A DNA stretch of 64,000 nucleotides, from assembly GCF_037975245.1 (NCBI RefSeq), contig NC_092583.1, forward strand, positions 7,393,264-7,457,263, read 5' to 3'. The position numbers were made by a program, and so were the translations under genes. Positions 36,901 through 45,364 of this stretch are shown here, piece by piece. Numbering within the stretch: the first letter of the stretch is position 1; each line of letters starts with the position of its first letter. Below the pieces are notes generated by a model. The model made no database searches. It was not told the origin of the DNA and saw nothing but the letters and a program-made list of their open reading frames with translations. The DNA comes from Apostichopus japonicus (Eukaryota; Echinodermata; Holothuroidea; Aspidochirotida; Stichopodidae).

Positions 36901-39622
36901 GAAGACTGAGATAATAAGGAAAACAAATTTCACTTGTATGTACATTGACAGAAACACTTCCATGACAACCTTACCAGAATCAGCAAATCCCAAGGACAAA
37001 AATGTTCTGATTTTTCTTTAAATTTTGCAAAGCAGATCTCAAAACATGTAAAAGTGTCTTCTCCTTACTTGTTCAGATAGAATGATAACCAATTTGTTGT
37101 GCTTCAATCAAAGGATTGCTTTAATAAAAGTGATAGTCCTAATTTTTACCATAGGCCTATATATCCTGTATTAGTACTTACTGTGTGATATTCATATACT
37201 TCTCCAGTATTCCAGGTAACCACAAACAATCTGTTTATGTTATTACTGATCCTGATTCTCCTGGAATCAACAGGAACTTTAAAAGAAGCCAAGATATGAC
37301 CCCCAGAGATGGAAGAATGACCCCCAGAGATGGAAGAATGACCCCCAGATAGAGAGTAAACAACAACTTGACTACTCCCACCAACAACCCATAATATAAA
37401 TATTAATCCTTTCTCTTCACTGACTGTTATACTACGTGCACGGCTGTACTGTCTGTTTGTATATTCCTGTTCTATTTCTCCCTCACTATTATACATTAAA
37501 GCTCTATACCCGCCTGTACAGATAAACAATTTATAATTACTAACTGTTATATCAATGGGATAGTGTCCATCTTCTAATCCTTTTAAGGTGATTGTCTTCT
37601 TTATTCTCAATTCTCTCGCATTTAAGACAATCACCTCATTGGAATCTAATAAAACGACATACACTAAACCATCTCTGGTTGTCATACACCAGGCTGTACC
37701 GTTAAACTTCCCTTGATTGACCAGACCGCCAGTACTACTATCGTACAATGCAATCGTACCATTACAACACGTTAAAACCAGACGATCATCCAGGAAACAA
37801 ACAGTCCGCCATGATGAACCAAACTCGGTAAATTCCTCAGAATAATACGGTTCTGACGTCAATAATAACGGTTTTTCTTGAGAATCAGGATCTAATTGTA
37901 ACATAAACAGATCAATAAAGCTGCATTTTGTCGTGTTGTTATATCCAGCGACAGCCAAACGGCCTGTATCTAGCACATCCATCACCGCCACATTGTAACC
38001 ATCATGCACACAGAATCGTGGTAGCGTTGTATGCACTCTGTGTGTGTGGAAGGCAAAAAGTGAAAAGTTAGGTCAGGGTTGGAAGGTTGTATCCGTGGTA
38101 ACGAAGAAAATTTACAGTTGATTTTTAGATCGAAGGAAATGTTGATGAACAGCTCTCAGCCTGCGAAGTAGCTATACAGCTTAGGTCTTACAAACGGCAC
38201 TAAATTCTTTAAAAGCTGTTGATTTATGCATGAAACTACAAAGTCGTGACCCACAATAGCACTAAATGTCCAGAGGAAATTAATCGACATGGTAATCTCG
38301 TAGATACAAGAAATGAGACGTACAAGGCCTAATATAATAATAAGGATACTGGCCTGTAGATCCGTGACTTAAAGTTAGCTGTATTGGCCACAAATATGCT
38401 AGATATTCAAATATGGTCACCTTTGGTCAAATTTTTTAAACTGATTTTATTACAACCTTCGAAAAATTGTTCCTCACTGGGACATTCAGTCATCTTGTGT
38501 ATTCCTTAAAAATGTTTGAGAACAATTTGGAGAGTAAAGACCTGCAGGAAAGTACTTTTCGAAAACTTCTAGCAAATGTAGCATTTCCGCAACCATCTCC
38601 CGCATAAACGTGAAGAAAATACGTAGGAGGTTTTTTTTACGTGGAGTAAAAAGTGCTAGAAATGGGAATATCGACCGAATAAAATACTTTCCTATTAAAG
38701 TATCCTATTAATAGATAAACATTTTGAATTAATTACTGTGTGTTTATGTAATATTCCTTTCACAAAATTTATCTTCCATATATAAAACAACACCGACTAT
38801 AGGCCTTGTTAATAGGCAGTTTCAGTCAAATTGATGAAACTGCATTGGCTATATTTTGTTTGCTTGAACACGATTTATTTATCTTCAATATTCATCGTTT
38901 ATCATACGCATGTAGGCTACTGGTGTAACGTTCTGATTCAACTATTCCTGTGTGTTGACCATATGCATGCAGTACATTTTAATTCATTCGCATTTAGCGC
39001 CAAAAACTGAGAGAAAGAGACACACGGTCACAAGTTGTAAATGATGGCGCTATACCAAAAAGCTAACTTTGTCAAAAGGCTCCGCTAATGATGGTTAATG
39101 GCGCTATTAGAGAAAGCCAACTTGGTCTATAGTTTTCACGGGGTGACTTCAAATAGAATTTCAGGTGGTATTTAAAATAAGTCCTTTTTTGAGACATTTA
39201 GGAAAAATGTAAACAGGAAGTGTCCTTTTGCTAATACATTAAAGTAATCAATCAATAGGTGCTGTATCGTTGTCGTATTAAAATAATGGAATTCGTGGCA
39301 CAGAATGCAGAGAGGATCCATTTTATCGGCGATTTGAGATGGCTTTGTGCTTTACTTCCCCAAAGAATCGACACCGTGATGTCCTACTACCCTTAGGAAT
39401 TTTGTGCCCCACCCCCTATTCGATACTGAACTGTTTCCCATATTTCAAGAGTTATTTATGAGAATGTCTTTTATATGTTCATGAAAAATTGTCAGTTTAT
39501 AACATTTCTTGTGCATAGATGAATGTAAAGTAAAGAAATCATACTTTTCTTATATATGTCATTATAAATACATTCAAATCTTGAATAAAAAATAATACTT
39601 ACGAGGTTTTTGTGCTGGCCAT
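13074..39622 (-). CDS. giant DED-like / ZU5-UPA / coiled-coil / beta-propeller scaffold (20 exons)
   Basis: Conceptual joining of 20 exons (5' to 3' on the minus strand): 39622-39603, 38037-37182, 32487-32223, 31508-30571, 29466-29329, 25063-24979, 23434-23111, 22459-21977, 21805-21579, 21135-20974, 20556-20404, 19528-19468, 18847-18531, 18170-17993, 17498-17196, 16591-16239, 15545-15402, 14586-14434, 14004-13944, 13375-13074. All introns are GT-AG and every phase matches; the sum is 5,523 nt, 1,840 aa plus stop. Domain order by residue: propeller-like 8-292, DED-like 293-380, coiled coil 381-739, linker 740-767, DED-like 768-875, ZU5 about 920-1036, UPA 1037-1217, DED-like 1238-1343, UBA-like 1344-1402, ZU5 1403-1503, UPA 1504-1720, DED-like 1741-1840. 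There is no signal peptide or membrane segment, so cytosolic. ZU5-UPA-death-fold is the cassette of UNC5 and PIDD; a role in death-fold signalling or innate immunity is inference. It could instead be two genes split after exon 13 (see that exon). Confidence 0.7.
13944..14004 (-). CDS. exon 19, short linker exon
   Basis: 61 nt, phase 0 in and 1 out, encoding IDKLLHIDQITSPFQLILPE. Counterpart of exon 12 in the first cassette. Confidence 0.65.
14434..16591 (-). CDS. exons 16-18, second UPA domain
   Basis: Exon 16 is 16591-16239 (phase 1 in, 0 out), exon 17 is 15545-15402 and exon 18 is 14586-14434 (both phase 0). Exon 16 is longer than its counterpart exon 9 (353 against 227 nt), gaining an N-terminal strand region (VLHFLPPDCPFKVIYSFDYD). 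Conserved-looking parts: PCLIGLHVPFIPKMRKRVCI and, in exon 18, HKVEFCLQNKGIKDTVNLEI. The 3' end of exon 17 is uncertain by 3 nt (GTG could be intron). A SINE lies between exons 17 and 18. Confidence 0.65.
14645..14965 (+). mobile_element. tRNA-derived SINE (in intron 17)
   Basis: The tRNA-like head (GTGGTCAAGTTGTTAGGGCA, A-box-like) is followed by 'ccttgggcaagggaattaacc' and 'catccaggtgtaaa', a SINE body widespread in marine invertebrates. The tail contains 'gtgttgtaaagcc...tgagaaggcg'. Sense strand opposite to the host gene. Confidence 0.55.
17196..17498 (-). CDS. exon 15, second ZU5 domain
   Basis: 101 codons, phase 1 at both ends as for exon 8. Hallmarks: GGEMFIAGVSLRVPAGAL, LRLTPFVKFGPESLTLHKPV and TLIIPHCAF. 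Closer to the canonical ZU5 pattern than the first copy and lacking its charged linker. Confidence 0.88.
17993..18170 (-). CDS. exon 14, UBA-like segment
   Basis: 178 nt, phase 0 in and 1 out, after an excellent TTTTTTCAG acceptor. The stretch ILIEEGYKKLDVQRALKLSH followed by GKLDLGRRLLLL follows the UBA pattern: short helix with hydrophobic-Gly-Tyr/Phe loop, helix 2 with Ala-Leu, helix 3 with Leu pairs. If real it would bind ubiquitin; many death-fold pathways use ubiquitin chains. No equivalent exists in the first cassette. If there are two genes, the second would need a start codon upstream of this exon, which I did not find. Confidence 0.5.
18531..18847 (-). CDS. exon 13, third DED-like death-fold, with read-through stop
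   Basis: 317 nt, phase 1 in. Death-fold: IAKLLNKQHCKQLGMVFGL, LMKILDERELIMPHRMIGL, YNKLARLVLEYID, then a Lys/Glu-rich tail. The frame continues 3 codons beyond the proposed donor (GTTTGT at 18,530-18,525) and stops at TAG (18,521-18,519). If the donor is used, exon 14 joins in frame; if not, the protein ends at about 1,346 aa with only the first ZU5-UPA cassette. The same GTTTGT donor type is used at exon 10. Confidence 0.65.
19468..19528 (-). CDS. exon 12, short linker exon
   Basis: 61 nt, phase 0 in and 1 out, encoding VKNILLSPESQEILFREQNP. It has exactly the length and phase of exon 19 (13944-14004), which supports the cassette duplication. Confidence 0.65.
19974..20202 (-). mobile_element. 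tRNA-derived SINE copy 1 (in intron 11)
   Basis: Reads on the minus strand from GGAGTGTTAGCTCAGTGGTT (A box) through 'gagtttgagtcactcc' (B box) to a body ending 'gcaggaggatctaaaata'. Near-identical to 49,238-49,473 in the other orientation, which identifies it as a repeat, not a tRNA gene. Confidence 0.75.
20404..21805 (-). CDS. exons 9-11, first UPA domain
   Basis: Exon 9 is 21805-21579 (phase 1 in, 0 out), exon 10 is 21135-20974 and exon 11 is 20556-20404 (both phase 0). Strand-rich, e.g. KISLDINILSYVFVNLV, HIFRIVPFIDGI and, in exon 11, HQFRLKRNNDG...DVELKVSQHEKNQ, which has the shape of the last UPA strands in UNC5 (F-L-R ... V-Q-E). Exon 11 is 153 nt, exactly as exon 18. The donor of exon 10 is GTTTGT. 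Assignment rests on position after ZU5 and strand pattern; a profile search would settle it. Confidence 0.65.
21977..22459 (-). CDS. exon 8, charged linker plus first ZU5 domain
   Basis: 161 codons, phase 1 at both ends. About 55 residues of charged, probably disordered linker (SQASDEREEDHDHSK) precede a ZU5 domain with the family hallmarks: CEGGTISIMGVHLTIPEDAL at the first strands, GRMTPLIKLEPEGLALNKSA and QLIIPHSA. ZU5 normally packs against UPA, which is encoded by the next exons. Confidence 0.85.
22500..22965. repeat. intronic repeat, paralogous to 33,480-33,998
   Basis: Shares long colinear words with 33,480-33,998 such as 'gtggtacaat' and 'gtaaatgtttggcattt'. It includes degenerate units of the roughly 142-bp GACCTTTGACCTCC repeat family. 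Located in intron 7. Confidence 0.55.
22985..23060 (+). mobile_element. SINE 3'-tail fragment
   Basis: 'gtaaagcgcttcgagcagcg' followed by 'gcgctaaataagtac' and an (ATT)n-like end is the common tail of tRNA-derived SINEs. The head is missing. Confidence 0.45.
23111..23434 (-). CDS. exon 7, second DED-like death-fold
   Basis: 108 codons, phase 1 at both ends. Death-fold pattern: VADDLTLDS, ILFGLPPAETD, TPGITLIKFMKTRNIINMY and DVTNLQKGLV; the TPG...LxxFMxxRNI...NLxxL order matches DED helices 3-5. A tail ending QSPELLDWPG leads to the ZU5 exon. A frame-broken copy is at about 45,365-45,500. Confidence 0.65.
24979..25063 (-). CDS. exon 6, acidic linker
   Basis: 28 codons plus 1 nt (phase 0 in, 1 out), translating as ASYASVTAEETLHEE followed by more acidic/Ser residues. 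No domain. Flanked by a TGCAG acceptor and a GTAGGA donor. Absent from the segmental duplication at 45-50 kb. Confidence 0.55.
25240..26010. repeat. repeat region of the TGACCT family (intron 5)
   Basis: Contains an exact TGACCTTTGACCT at 25,302-25,314 and two direct copies of a segment of about 130 bp with 'acacacatcagtgtgtg' (about 25,587-25,725 and 25,877-26,010). Confidence 0.6.
26031..27780. repeat. 400-bp tandem array rich in nuclear-receptor half-sites
   Basis: Five units start near 26,031, 26,431, 26,831, 27,125 and 27,383; the first two are exactly 400 bp apart, units 3 and 4 are internally deleted. Each full unit carries four AGGTCA-type half-sites in a row (26,157-26,190, 26,556-26,589, 27,509-27,542) spaced 4, 5 and 1, plus a second DR4 (26,294-26,309, 26,695-26,710, 27,645-27,660). 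Lies in intron 5 of the large gene. Confidence 0.85.
27925..27993. repeat. (CA)n microsatellite
   Basis: Runs of ACACAC with minor interruptions. Abuts the tandem array above. Confidence 0.9.
28696..29322. mobile_element. inverted-repeat element with CCGTA-rich interior, copy 1
   Basis: Left end 'catttcacactttcacagatc' is matched by the reverse complement of the right end 'gatctgggaaagtgtgaaagg' with few differences. The interior is a mosaic of short 'acccgta'/'tacgggt' words in both orientations, so it can fold extensively. No protein is encoded. Directly abuts the donor of exon 5. A second copy is at 48,045-49,136, part of the segmental duplication. Confidence 0.6.
29329..29466 (-). CDS. 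exon 5, coiled-coil continuation
   Basis: 46 codons, phase 0 at both ends, Glu/Lys/Leu-rich (ELEEAKSSLRVTKDELVKS at the start). The donor GTAAAG abuts the terminal repeat of the inverted-repeat element at 28,696-29,322, so that element inserted within a few bases of the splice site. A decayed copy of this exon lies at 49,142-49,226. Confidence 0.65.
30571..31508 (-). CDS. exon 4, 14-residue-repeat coiled coil
   Basis: 313 codons of charged helix. About 17 copies of a two-heptad unit of type ATEEERQQLKDALK, alternating with TTEEERQQLTGRLK. A higher-order period of 168 nt is seen (30,918 and 31,086 begin identical stretches), so the array grew by recent unequal exchange. Hydrophobic Leu spacing is compatible with a dimeric or trimeric coiled coil that would bring the flanking death-folds together. 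The 271-codon open frame on the other strand is a by-product of this repetition. Confidence 0.8.
32223..32487 (-). CDS. exon 3, first DED-like death-fold
   Basis: 88 codons, starting phase 0 after a strong polypyrimidine tract and TATAG acceptor. Six-helix death-fold pattern: CKKLLDYFGVPA..., then SLVHHLREAGKVSSDDINYL and a final Leu-rich helix. The LREAGKVSSDDINYL stretch parallels helices 4-5 of DED proteins (LEExGLLSxxNLxxL). CARD or Pyrin subclass cannot be excluded without a profile search. Confidence 0.65.
33620..34860. repeat. about 142-bp tandem repeat with DR1 elements (intron 2)
   Basis: Repeated unit containing 'ccccaaatgacctttgacctcc', 'actcaatgtggtac' and 'cttgagatat(c/t)gtgtttacaa'. 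DR1-type cores recur at 34,003, 34,137, 34,281, 34,425, 34,571 and 34,711, i.e. every 134-146 bp; three are exact TGACCTTTGACCT. Confidence 0.8.
36000..36890. repeat. about 210-215-bp tandem repeat (intron 2)
   Basis: 'ccaccattttgatctc', 'ttccgcattcacta' and 'agcagctt(g/t)taagctcag' recur with a period of 210-217 bp (unit landmarks near 36,149, 36,364, 36,581 and 36,791). AT-rich and non-coding. Confidence 0.75.
37182..38037 (-). CDS. exon 2, beta-propeller-like domain
   Basis: About 285 codons uninterrupted. The translation shows repeating beta-strand blocks ending in hydrophobic-Tyr or Val-Tyr strands (e.g. GTIALYDSSTG, NEVIVLNAREL, YRALMYNSEGEIE, GEVYEYHT), typical of WD40/NHL-type blades; I count about five or six. 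Near the end a 21-bp DNA repeat (37,298-37,355) encodes tandem SGGHSSI units, a loop insertion. Ends phase 0 at a GTAAGT donor. In NLR/APAF1-like proteins propellers act as sensors; the same role here is inference. Confidence 0.7.
38980..39175. repeat. dispersed repeat in intron 1, also at 52,310-52,510
   Basis: Shares 'aggctccgctaatgatg' and 'ttcacggggtgacttca' with 52,310-52,510. No coding capacity. Confidence 0.55.
39603..39622 (-). CDS. exon 1, start codon
   Basis: ATG at 39622-39620 encodes MASTKT plus two bases of Ser7, then a strong GTAAGT donor. Joining to the acceptor CACACAG before 38037 restores the frame. The start is chosen because this is the only ATG that feeds exon 2 in frame with a consensus donor. 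An alternative first exon cannot be excluded. Confidence 0.6.
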
Positions 39623-40139
39623 TTTTTATATGTGTTTGATTAGTTCTACGAGAATTATATTAAAGCAGCGGGAGTCCCGATCTGCGCATAAAATTTGAAC
39701 AAAAAGTAAGAAACACATATGACTTTCCAAAGAATATTCTTATCGAGGAATATCGCAATAAATACAGAGTTCATCGGAACGGAAAGAAAACTTCTTTAGG
39801 GTGAATGCTGTGGCTTTTATTTAATGTTTAACGAGCAACCTTGAATTTAATATGAATAATGAAATTATGGTTATGGTCATTCCCGATTCTAAAATTACAC
39901 TTTCTACGATCAATCAGGAATTTAACATCAAAGTTTTATATTTATTTCATTGTGAATTGCGAGAAAAAAAAAACGAAATCGTGAGAAAAAATGTGAAAAT
40001 TCGAGAAACTGATTAATTCATGTAAACGATGGTCAAAAGTGGACATTTTATTTTAAGAAATTATATTTTTATTCAAAATTACACGTACAGGCATGTTATA
40101 CAATGTAGCTATGCTTACCTACACTGGGGTGATGTTAAT

Positions 40140-42130
40140 AACCAATGCAAAATGCATTGAGGTTTCGATGACTTCAATGCACTAGACTTCTGCTTGTTAG
40201 TATATATAATCAGAACTAGCTGTTACAATACCACTATGGAAGTAATAAACTCAGGTCGGTCTACTGTACGTGGCTATACACACCTCCACCAAAAACAATA
40301 GGGGTATTGTACTCAATGTTATAATGGATCAACACACCAAGTATTAGAGGAATCCACGATTTCATCGTTAGATATCATGTAAAAGGTTTTTCAGAGTTTG
40401 ACCTCTGGTGACCTATAGGAGATTTGACCTCTCAAGCAATAGGATTCTTGTACTCAATATGGCAAATTCATGTACCATGTATGAAAAGTATCCATGATTT
40501 CTACCATGAGAAATCATGTTTTGAAGGTTTTCAGTACTCGCTATTTGGCAACCGCTAAAGATCTACTCGCCAAATTTCAGTAGGCCTATGATTGTTGTTC
40601 AATTCTCCAAAGAACAGATCTGCAAAATCAATACTTTCCATGAACAAAGGCTAGTCAGTTAGGTAGATACATGGTGCTACGTAATTGCGCATTGGAAAGT
40701 CATGTTTCTTTGCAGTATGAAATTTAACTTGAAACAATGAAAATCTGAGGTTGTAAGAGCATCTATCTTCCAAAATTCCTAGCAGCAACAACAGCAAGCT
40801 TGTCTCAAAACACCTTAAATTGTTCGATACTTTGAATATTATAACTGATAGCCAGTGGGAAAAGGCCTTAATAAGATGTTTTGCCATCTTAAGGTGTATT
40901 AGTATTCTGACTGGTATTATTCACATTGTTGTGTTAGCGAATCCTATTCTTCCCAACCGTTGCTGGCCTAGACAACATAAAATTGCTCACAGGCCCAGCC
41001 AGGTTTGTTCAAGTTGTCCCATAATCATAAACGTCATGAAAGTTGAATGTTACTTTTAAGGCCTAGCTATGCTGAAACTGGTGGAAGATACTACACAAAT
41101 TGAGATCAACAGCCGATGCAGACAAAAGGCTCGTGAACTCATTGCCAAACTAAGACCGTTTTACACAATTATTTCGCATTGAGATTGGCCCAAAATCTAA
41201 CTTCTGTTAAGTTTCATAAACGCTGCCAAGTCACAACGAAACTACATCCAACCTAAAATATATATGACGGAAAACGTCCAATAGAACTGCTGTACTACAA
41301 AGTACACCTTTCCGCAAGCAAAATAAGGCTTACGAGCGGCACGTTGAAGCCAATGCAAGTTTGTTCGTATTTTCAGTTTTAGATTCTACGGATGCCCATA
41401 AGCTCATTTCAAATCGCCAATAGGCTTCCTTCGTATGAGGCGTAACGCACATGTTATCTGATTGGCTGGTATAAATGTGGGAGATATGGTAGCTTATAAA
41501 ACAATGTTTCAACAATTTGGCGTCTGGTTACTCCAACTGACTTTTGACCTCAACAAAATCTTGTACTGAACGTGTACCAACTACATACTAAATATGAGAT
41601 TCGTCCAACCTTCATACGTGTTACAAGGTTTTCACAATTTGACCTCCAGTGACTCCAAATGGACTTGGACCCCCACCAAAAACAATAGGGATCTTAAACT
41701 CAATGTGGTACTTCTTCACACGATATGCGAGATTGATCCGAGATTTTCTTCTTGAGATATCGTGTTTACAAGGTTTACTCACTTTGACCCCTGGTGACCC
41801 CAAATGACCATTGATCTCCAAATAGAACTATAGGCTGTGGCTCCTAAATGTGGTCCTCCTACTCACGAAATATGAGATTGTCCATGTTTACCTACTTGAG
41901 ATATCGTGTTTACAAGTTTTCACTATTTGGCCCCTGGTGACCTAAAATAACCTTTGACCTCCCTACAAAACAGTTGTGTTCTTCTACTTAATATGGTACT
42001 AGTATACACTAAATACTAGATTGGTCCAAGCTTCTCTTCTTGAGATATCGTGTTTACAAGCGAGGCGTCACACACACATATAAACATCGAACGTACACAC
42101 ACTCTCCGCCTGCATGGGTGCATAGGTTAC
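40140..42130. repeat. dispersed 142-bp-type repeats upstream of the large gene
   Basis: Degenerate units at about 40,270-40,550 and 41,490-42,130 with the same landmarks as 33.6-34.9 kb ('gtactcaatgtggtac', 'gagatatcgtgtttacaag'). Otherwise no gene seen. Confidence 0.6.
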
Positions 42131-42139
42131 GATTATCAT

Positions 42140-45100
42140 CGAAACCAAAAATTCATAAATGATTTACTTTACTTACAATGACAGACGTCTGTGTTGGACA
42201 GGTGCAGATGAGGTACAGCTAATATTCTTCGAAAGGTCTTGAATATAAACTTGTTCTTAATATAATTCGATACGTGTTTTATGCTGAGTCGCTGTCACGT
42301 CTACGAAGCGTGAAGTGATAACACAAATTTCAAACAGAGAGCCCTTTGAGATAATCTAAAAGACAACTAAATACTATGACTTCGATCAGTGGATGAGACA
42401 AATTCTCAACTGAATATTAGATAATAAACGCTGAAGAGTGGAGCACGAAAGAGGTAATGGAGGGTTGAATGCTATAGTAAGACAGGCTTGATATGAATTG
42501 GTATCTAGCAAATGAATAAAACAAGCTACGCCCACTAACCCTTGACCTCTTAGATATAAACCAAAACCCCTGATGTGTGAGTCAATATCGAACTTAAAGC
42601 AGTTCAGTGAGATTTATCTTTTTGTTTTACTGAATCTATTTCAGTGTTATATTGAATGGTAGCCTATGATGTACTTTACTAAATACAGCGAATTTCCAAA
42701 ACCGGATGGAGAGGAGGGGAGGGGAAGGAAGGTTGACCTAACATTAATACAGGTGATTTGCCTGTAAAGTCTACAGACCATCGAGATAATCTTCCCCATT
42801 TAACTTCATTGTAACTGTGCCACCATATTTGTCTCTCTAACCAGTCCAACATAAGTCTGGAAAAGGTGAATAACGTTATAGCATCTTTCATATAGTTACG
42901 GACGACTTGTGTGGTAAACGGTCCCATAGTCTTATCTGATAGTGGACGATTGGAGAATTCTCTACGAATTTCCGTTATCATTCAAAATAGAAACCTGAAA
43001 ACATAAGGAGAGCTTTTCACATGAGAGTATTTTTTGCATTTTGGATAGGTGGGGGAGGAATTGAGATTGAGGGATCTCAGACAGGAGTAAAAAGAGTAGA
43101 TGAAAATATGTTCAAAAATTGGTTCATCGTGTGTGTCAGTGCACATGCAGGCAAATGATGCTGAGCTTCCTGTATGAGCTTCGTTCTGATATGAATCATC
43201 CTTAACGTCCATTCCCACTGGGAAACAATTTCGCCCTCTAAATAAATGTTACATGGTAAACCCTGATTAGATTATACCGTTTTTTAAGAGAAACCTCAAA
43301 TATATAAATATATAGATATTGTACTGCTTTAATGCTAAATTTCAAAAGTTCCTAGACAACACTGGCGTTATCTTGCCCTTTGAACTCGCCATACACTAAC
43401 GAGGTATTGTTTTAGCTCGAGCTGGTTGCTTAATCAAACACTTCTTCAAGTCCAACAGTCCATGTGCGTCACCAATAATGATAATAAATGTGATAACCAT
43501 GTCTTCTTCATTTAAAAGAATTATAAAAACGTTTTTTTTGTAATATTTTATGAGGATATTGTTTCGAGCTTACACAAGAAGAAGGAGGGAGATGTGGAAG
43601 AGAACGGAGGAGAGGAGGGGGGGGGGGTGGTTCCTCATCAATTCTGGTAATTTCCATCCAATTTTCGGTAACAACTTGTCTAACAACATATAGCTGTTGT
43701 GACTTTGTCGGGGAGAGCCTACAAATTATGATTTCGTATTCAAATAAAACTGTATTTGTGTTCAAAGATCGCCATTGTTCTCACTTAAATATGGAAAGTA
43801 AATATTTGAGTAGTTTGGGTAATGCTGATGATACTTAGCCTATAAGACTACAAGTTCATGACTCCAAACTGCTGTTCCAAAGCAGCATATTAAACACAAT
43901 ACCCTATACACTTTGGCACCGTTTAAGGAAAGTTCACAACGAAGTTTCCTCATGCTGTATCTATAGCAAGGCCCTTCCCACGCTGCGCGTGTACAAATAG
44001 AAACATCTGGATAAAGTTTAACAGTGACGTAGATTTATGTTTACACCTCCCCCTTCAGAAATGTAAGACAACCGAGATACTGAATTATGTAAAAAGGTGA
44101 AACTTGGAGATGGTTTTTTGCTCTTTTTGCTCACAAATACCACACAAAATTTTAATATTTGAGATGTGAAAATGAAAATATGCAACTTTGTAACAACTCA
44201 ACACGAAGTTAGCCTCTTCAGTCAATGTCTCAATGAGAGACCAAAGGTGTCTGTTATGGCCATATATCTTATCACATTGATTGTTTCCAATGATTATCTT
44301 GAAGTAGGTATTATTATTGATTAATTGATTAATTATGAGATAGAGAGAATAAATCATCTTGAAATAAAAAGAATTGTTTATCGTTCCTTTGAGTGGAGCT
44401 CCTTAAGCAGTGGAGATAGGCTTTCCGTTAATAGCCTACCAAATAAAGTTTCCCCAAGGACAACCAAAGTACCAGTCTACCTAGCTCAAGGCACAGTCAT
44501 AGCTACGTAGTCACGTAGATTACAGCATTTACGTGTTTTAACCATCCAACAATATCAAATTTGTAAGGGGCTATCTAAAACATGAGGGGGATGATTACAT
44601 GGTTCACCCCCTCCCCAACCCCCTCAGTCAAATGTTGGTGGATACATTCCCATTCCCCTGATCTTGTAACCTTGTTTCAAATATTAAAACACATTTTAAA
44701 TGAACAATTTTTTAATTAATCATCACTTCTTTCATGTGGAGAAAAATAAACTTTCTGGCACACGCATATCCATAACATTGAGGGTGTGGGGGGGGGGGGT
44801 GGATGATTACATGGGCCATCACCCCTATTCAAGTGTTGGGGGATACGTCCCCCAGGATCTACACCAATTAAGGTTAATATTAACAACGTACCTCAAAAGT
44901 GATAATTCAGAATGGAATGAGACTAAAGCTTATACTGTTCTTGTTGTTTCACATACAGCATTGCCAAAGTTTCAGGATGACCATCGTGTAATTTGAAGCA
45001 TTCTTTCATTTCCTATGATGGCATTGCCGAACAAGTTGTCAAACATAGTTTGTTTGGTCAGACATTATTTCACTGGTAAACTATGGCAGGCCGTCTGTAT

Positions 45101-45364
45101 CAAATCACAGGAAATATCTGAAGATAAATGTTATCGATATATGTCCATGTTTACCAATGTATACTCAGTTAAAATCTATATATCATGAAACAGATTTCCT
45201 AATCAATATATTAAATAGTAACCATGTCGAGAATGGCTTCCAGCTCTGACGTTTTACAGTTTATACGTTAGCCTGAATTTGGCTAGGCCGTGGAGATAGT
45301 ATCGGGAAAGTCCCATTTTTAAATGATCCCGCCCCCCCCCCCACACGCAATAAGGATATACACG
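42140..45364. other. intergenic, no convincing gene
   Basis: Two adjoining minus-strand open frames (42,679-42,981 and 42,982-43,218) have non-repetitive composition but no recognisable domain or neighbouring exons. A direct repeat of a C/G-rich segment lies at about 44,560-44,660 and 44,780-44,850. Confidence 0.4.

Noticed and set aside
42679-43218. Two adjoining minus-strand open frames with non-repetitive composition
   Set aside because: No recognisable domain, a stop sits directly before the ATG, and no convincing partner exon was found; could be a lone exon but unsupported.
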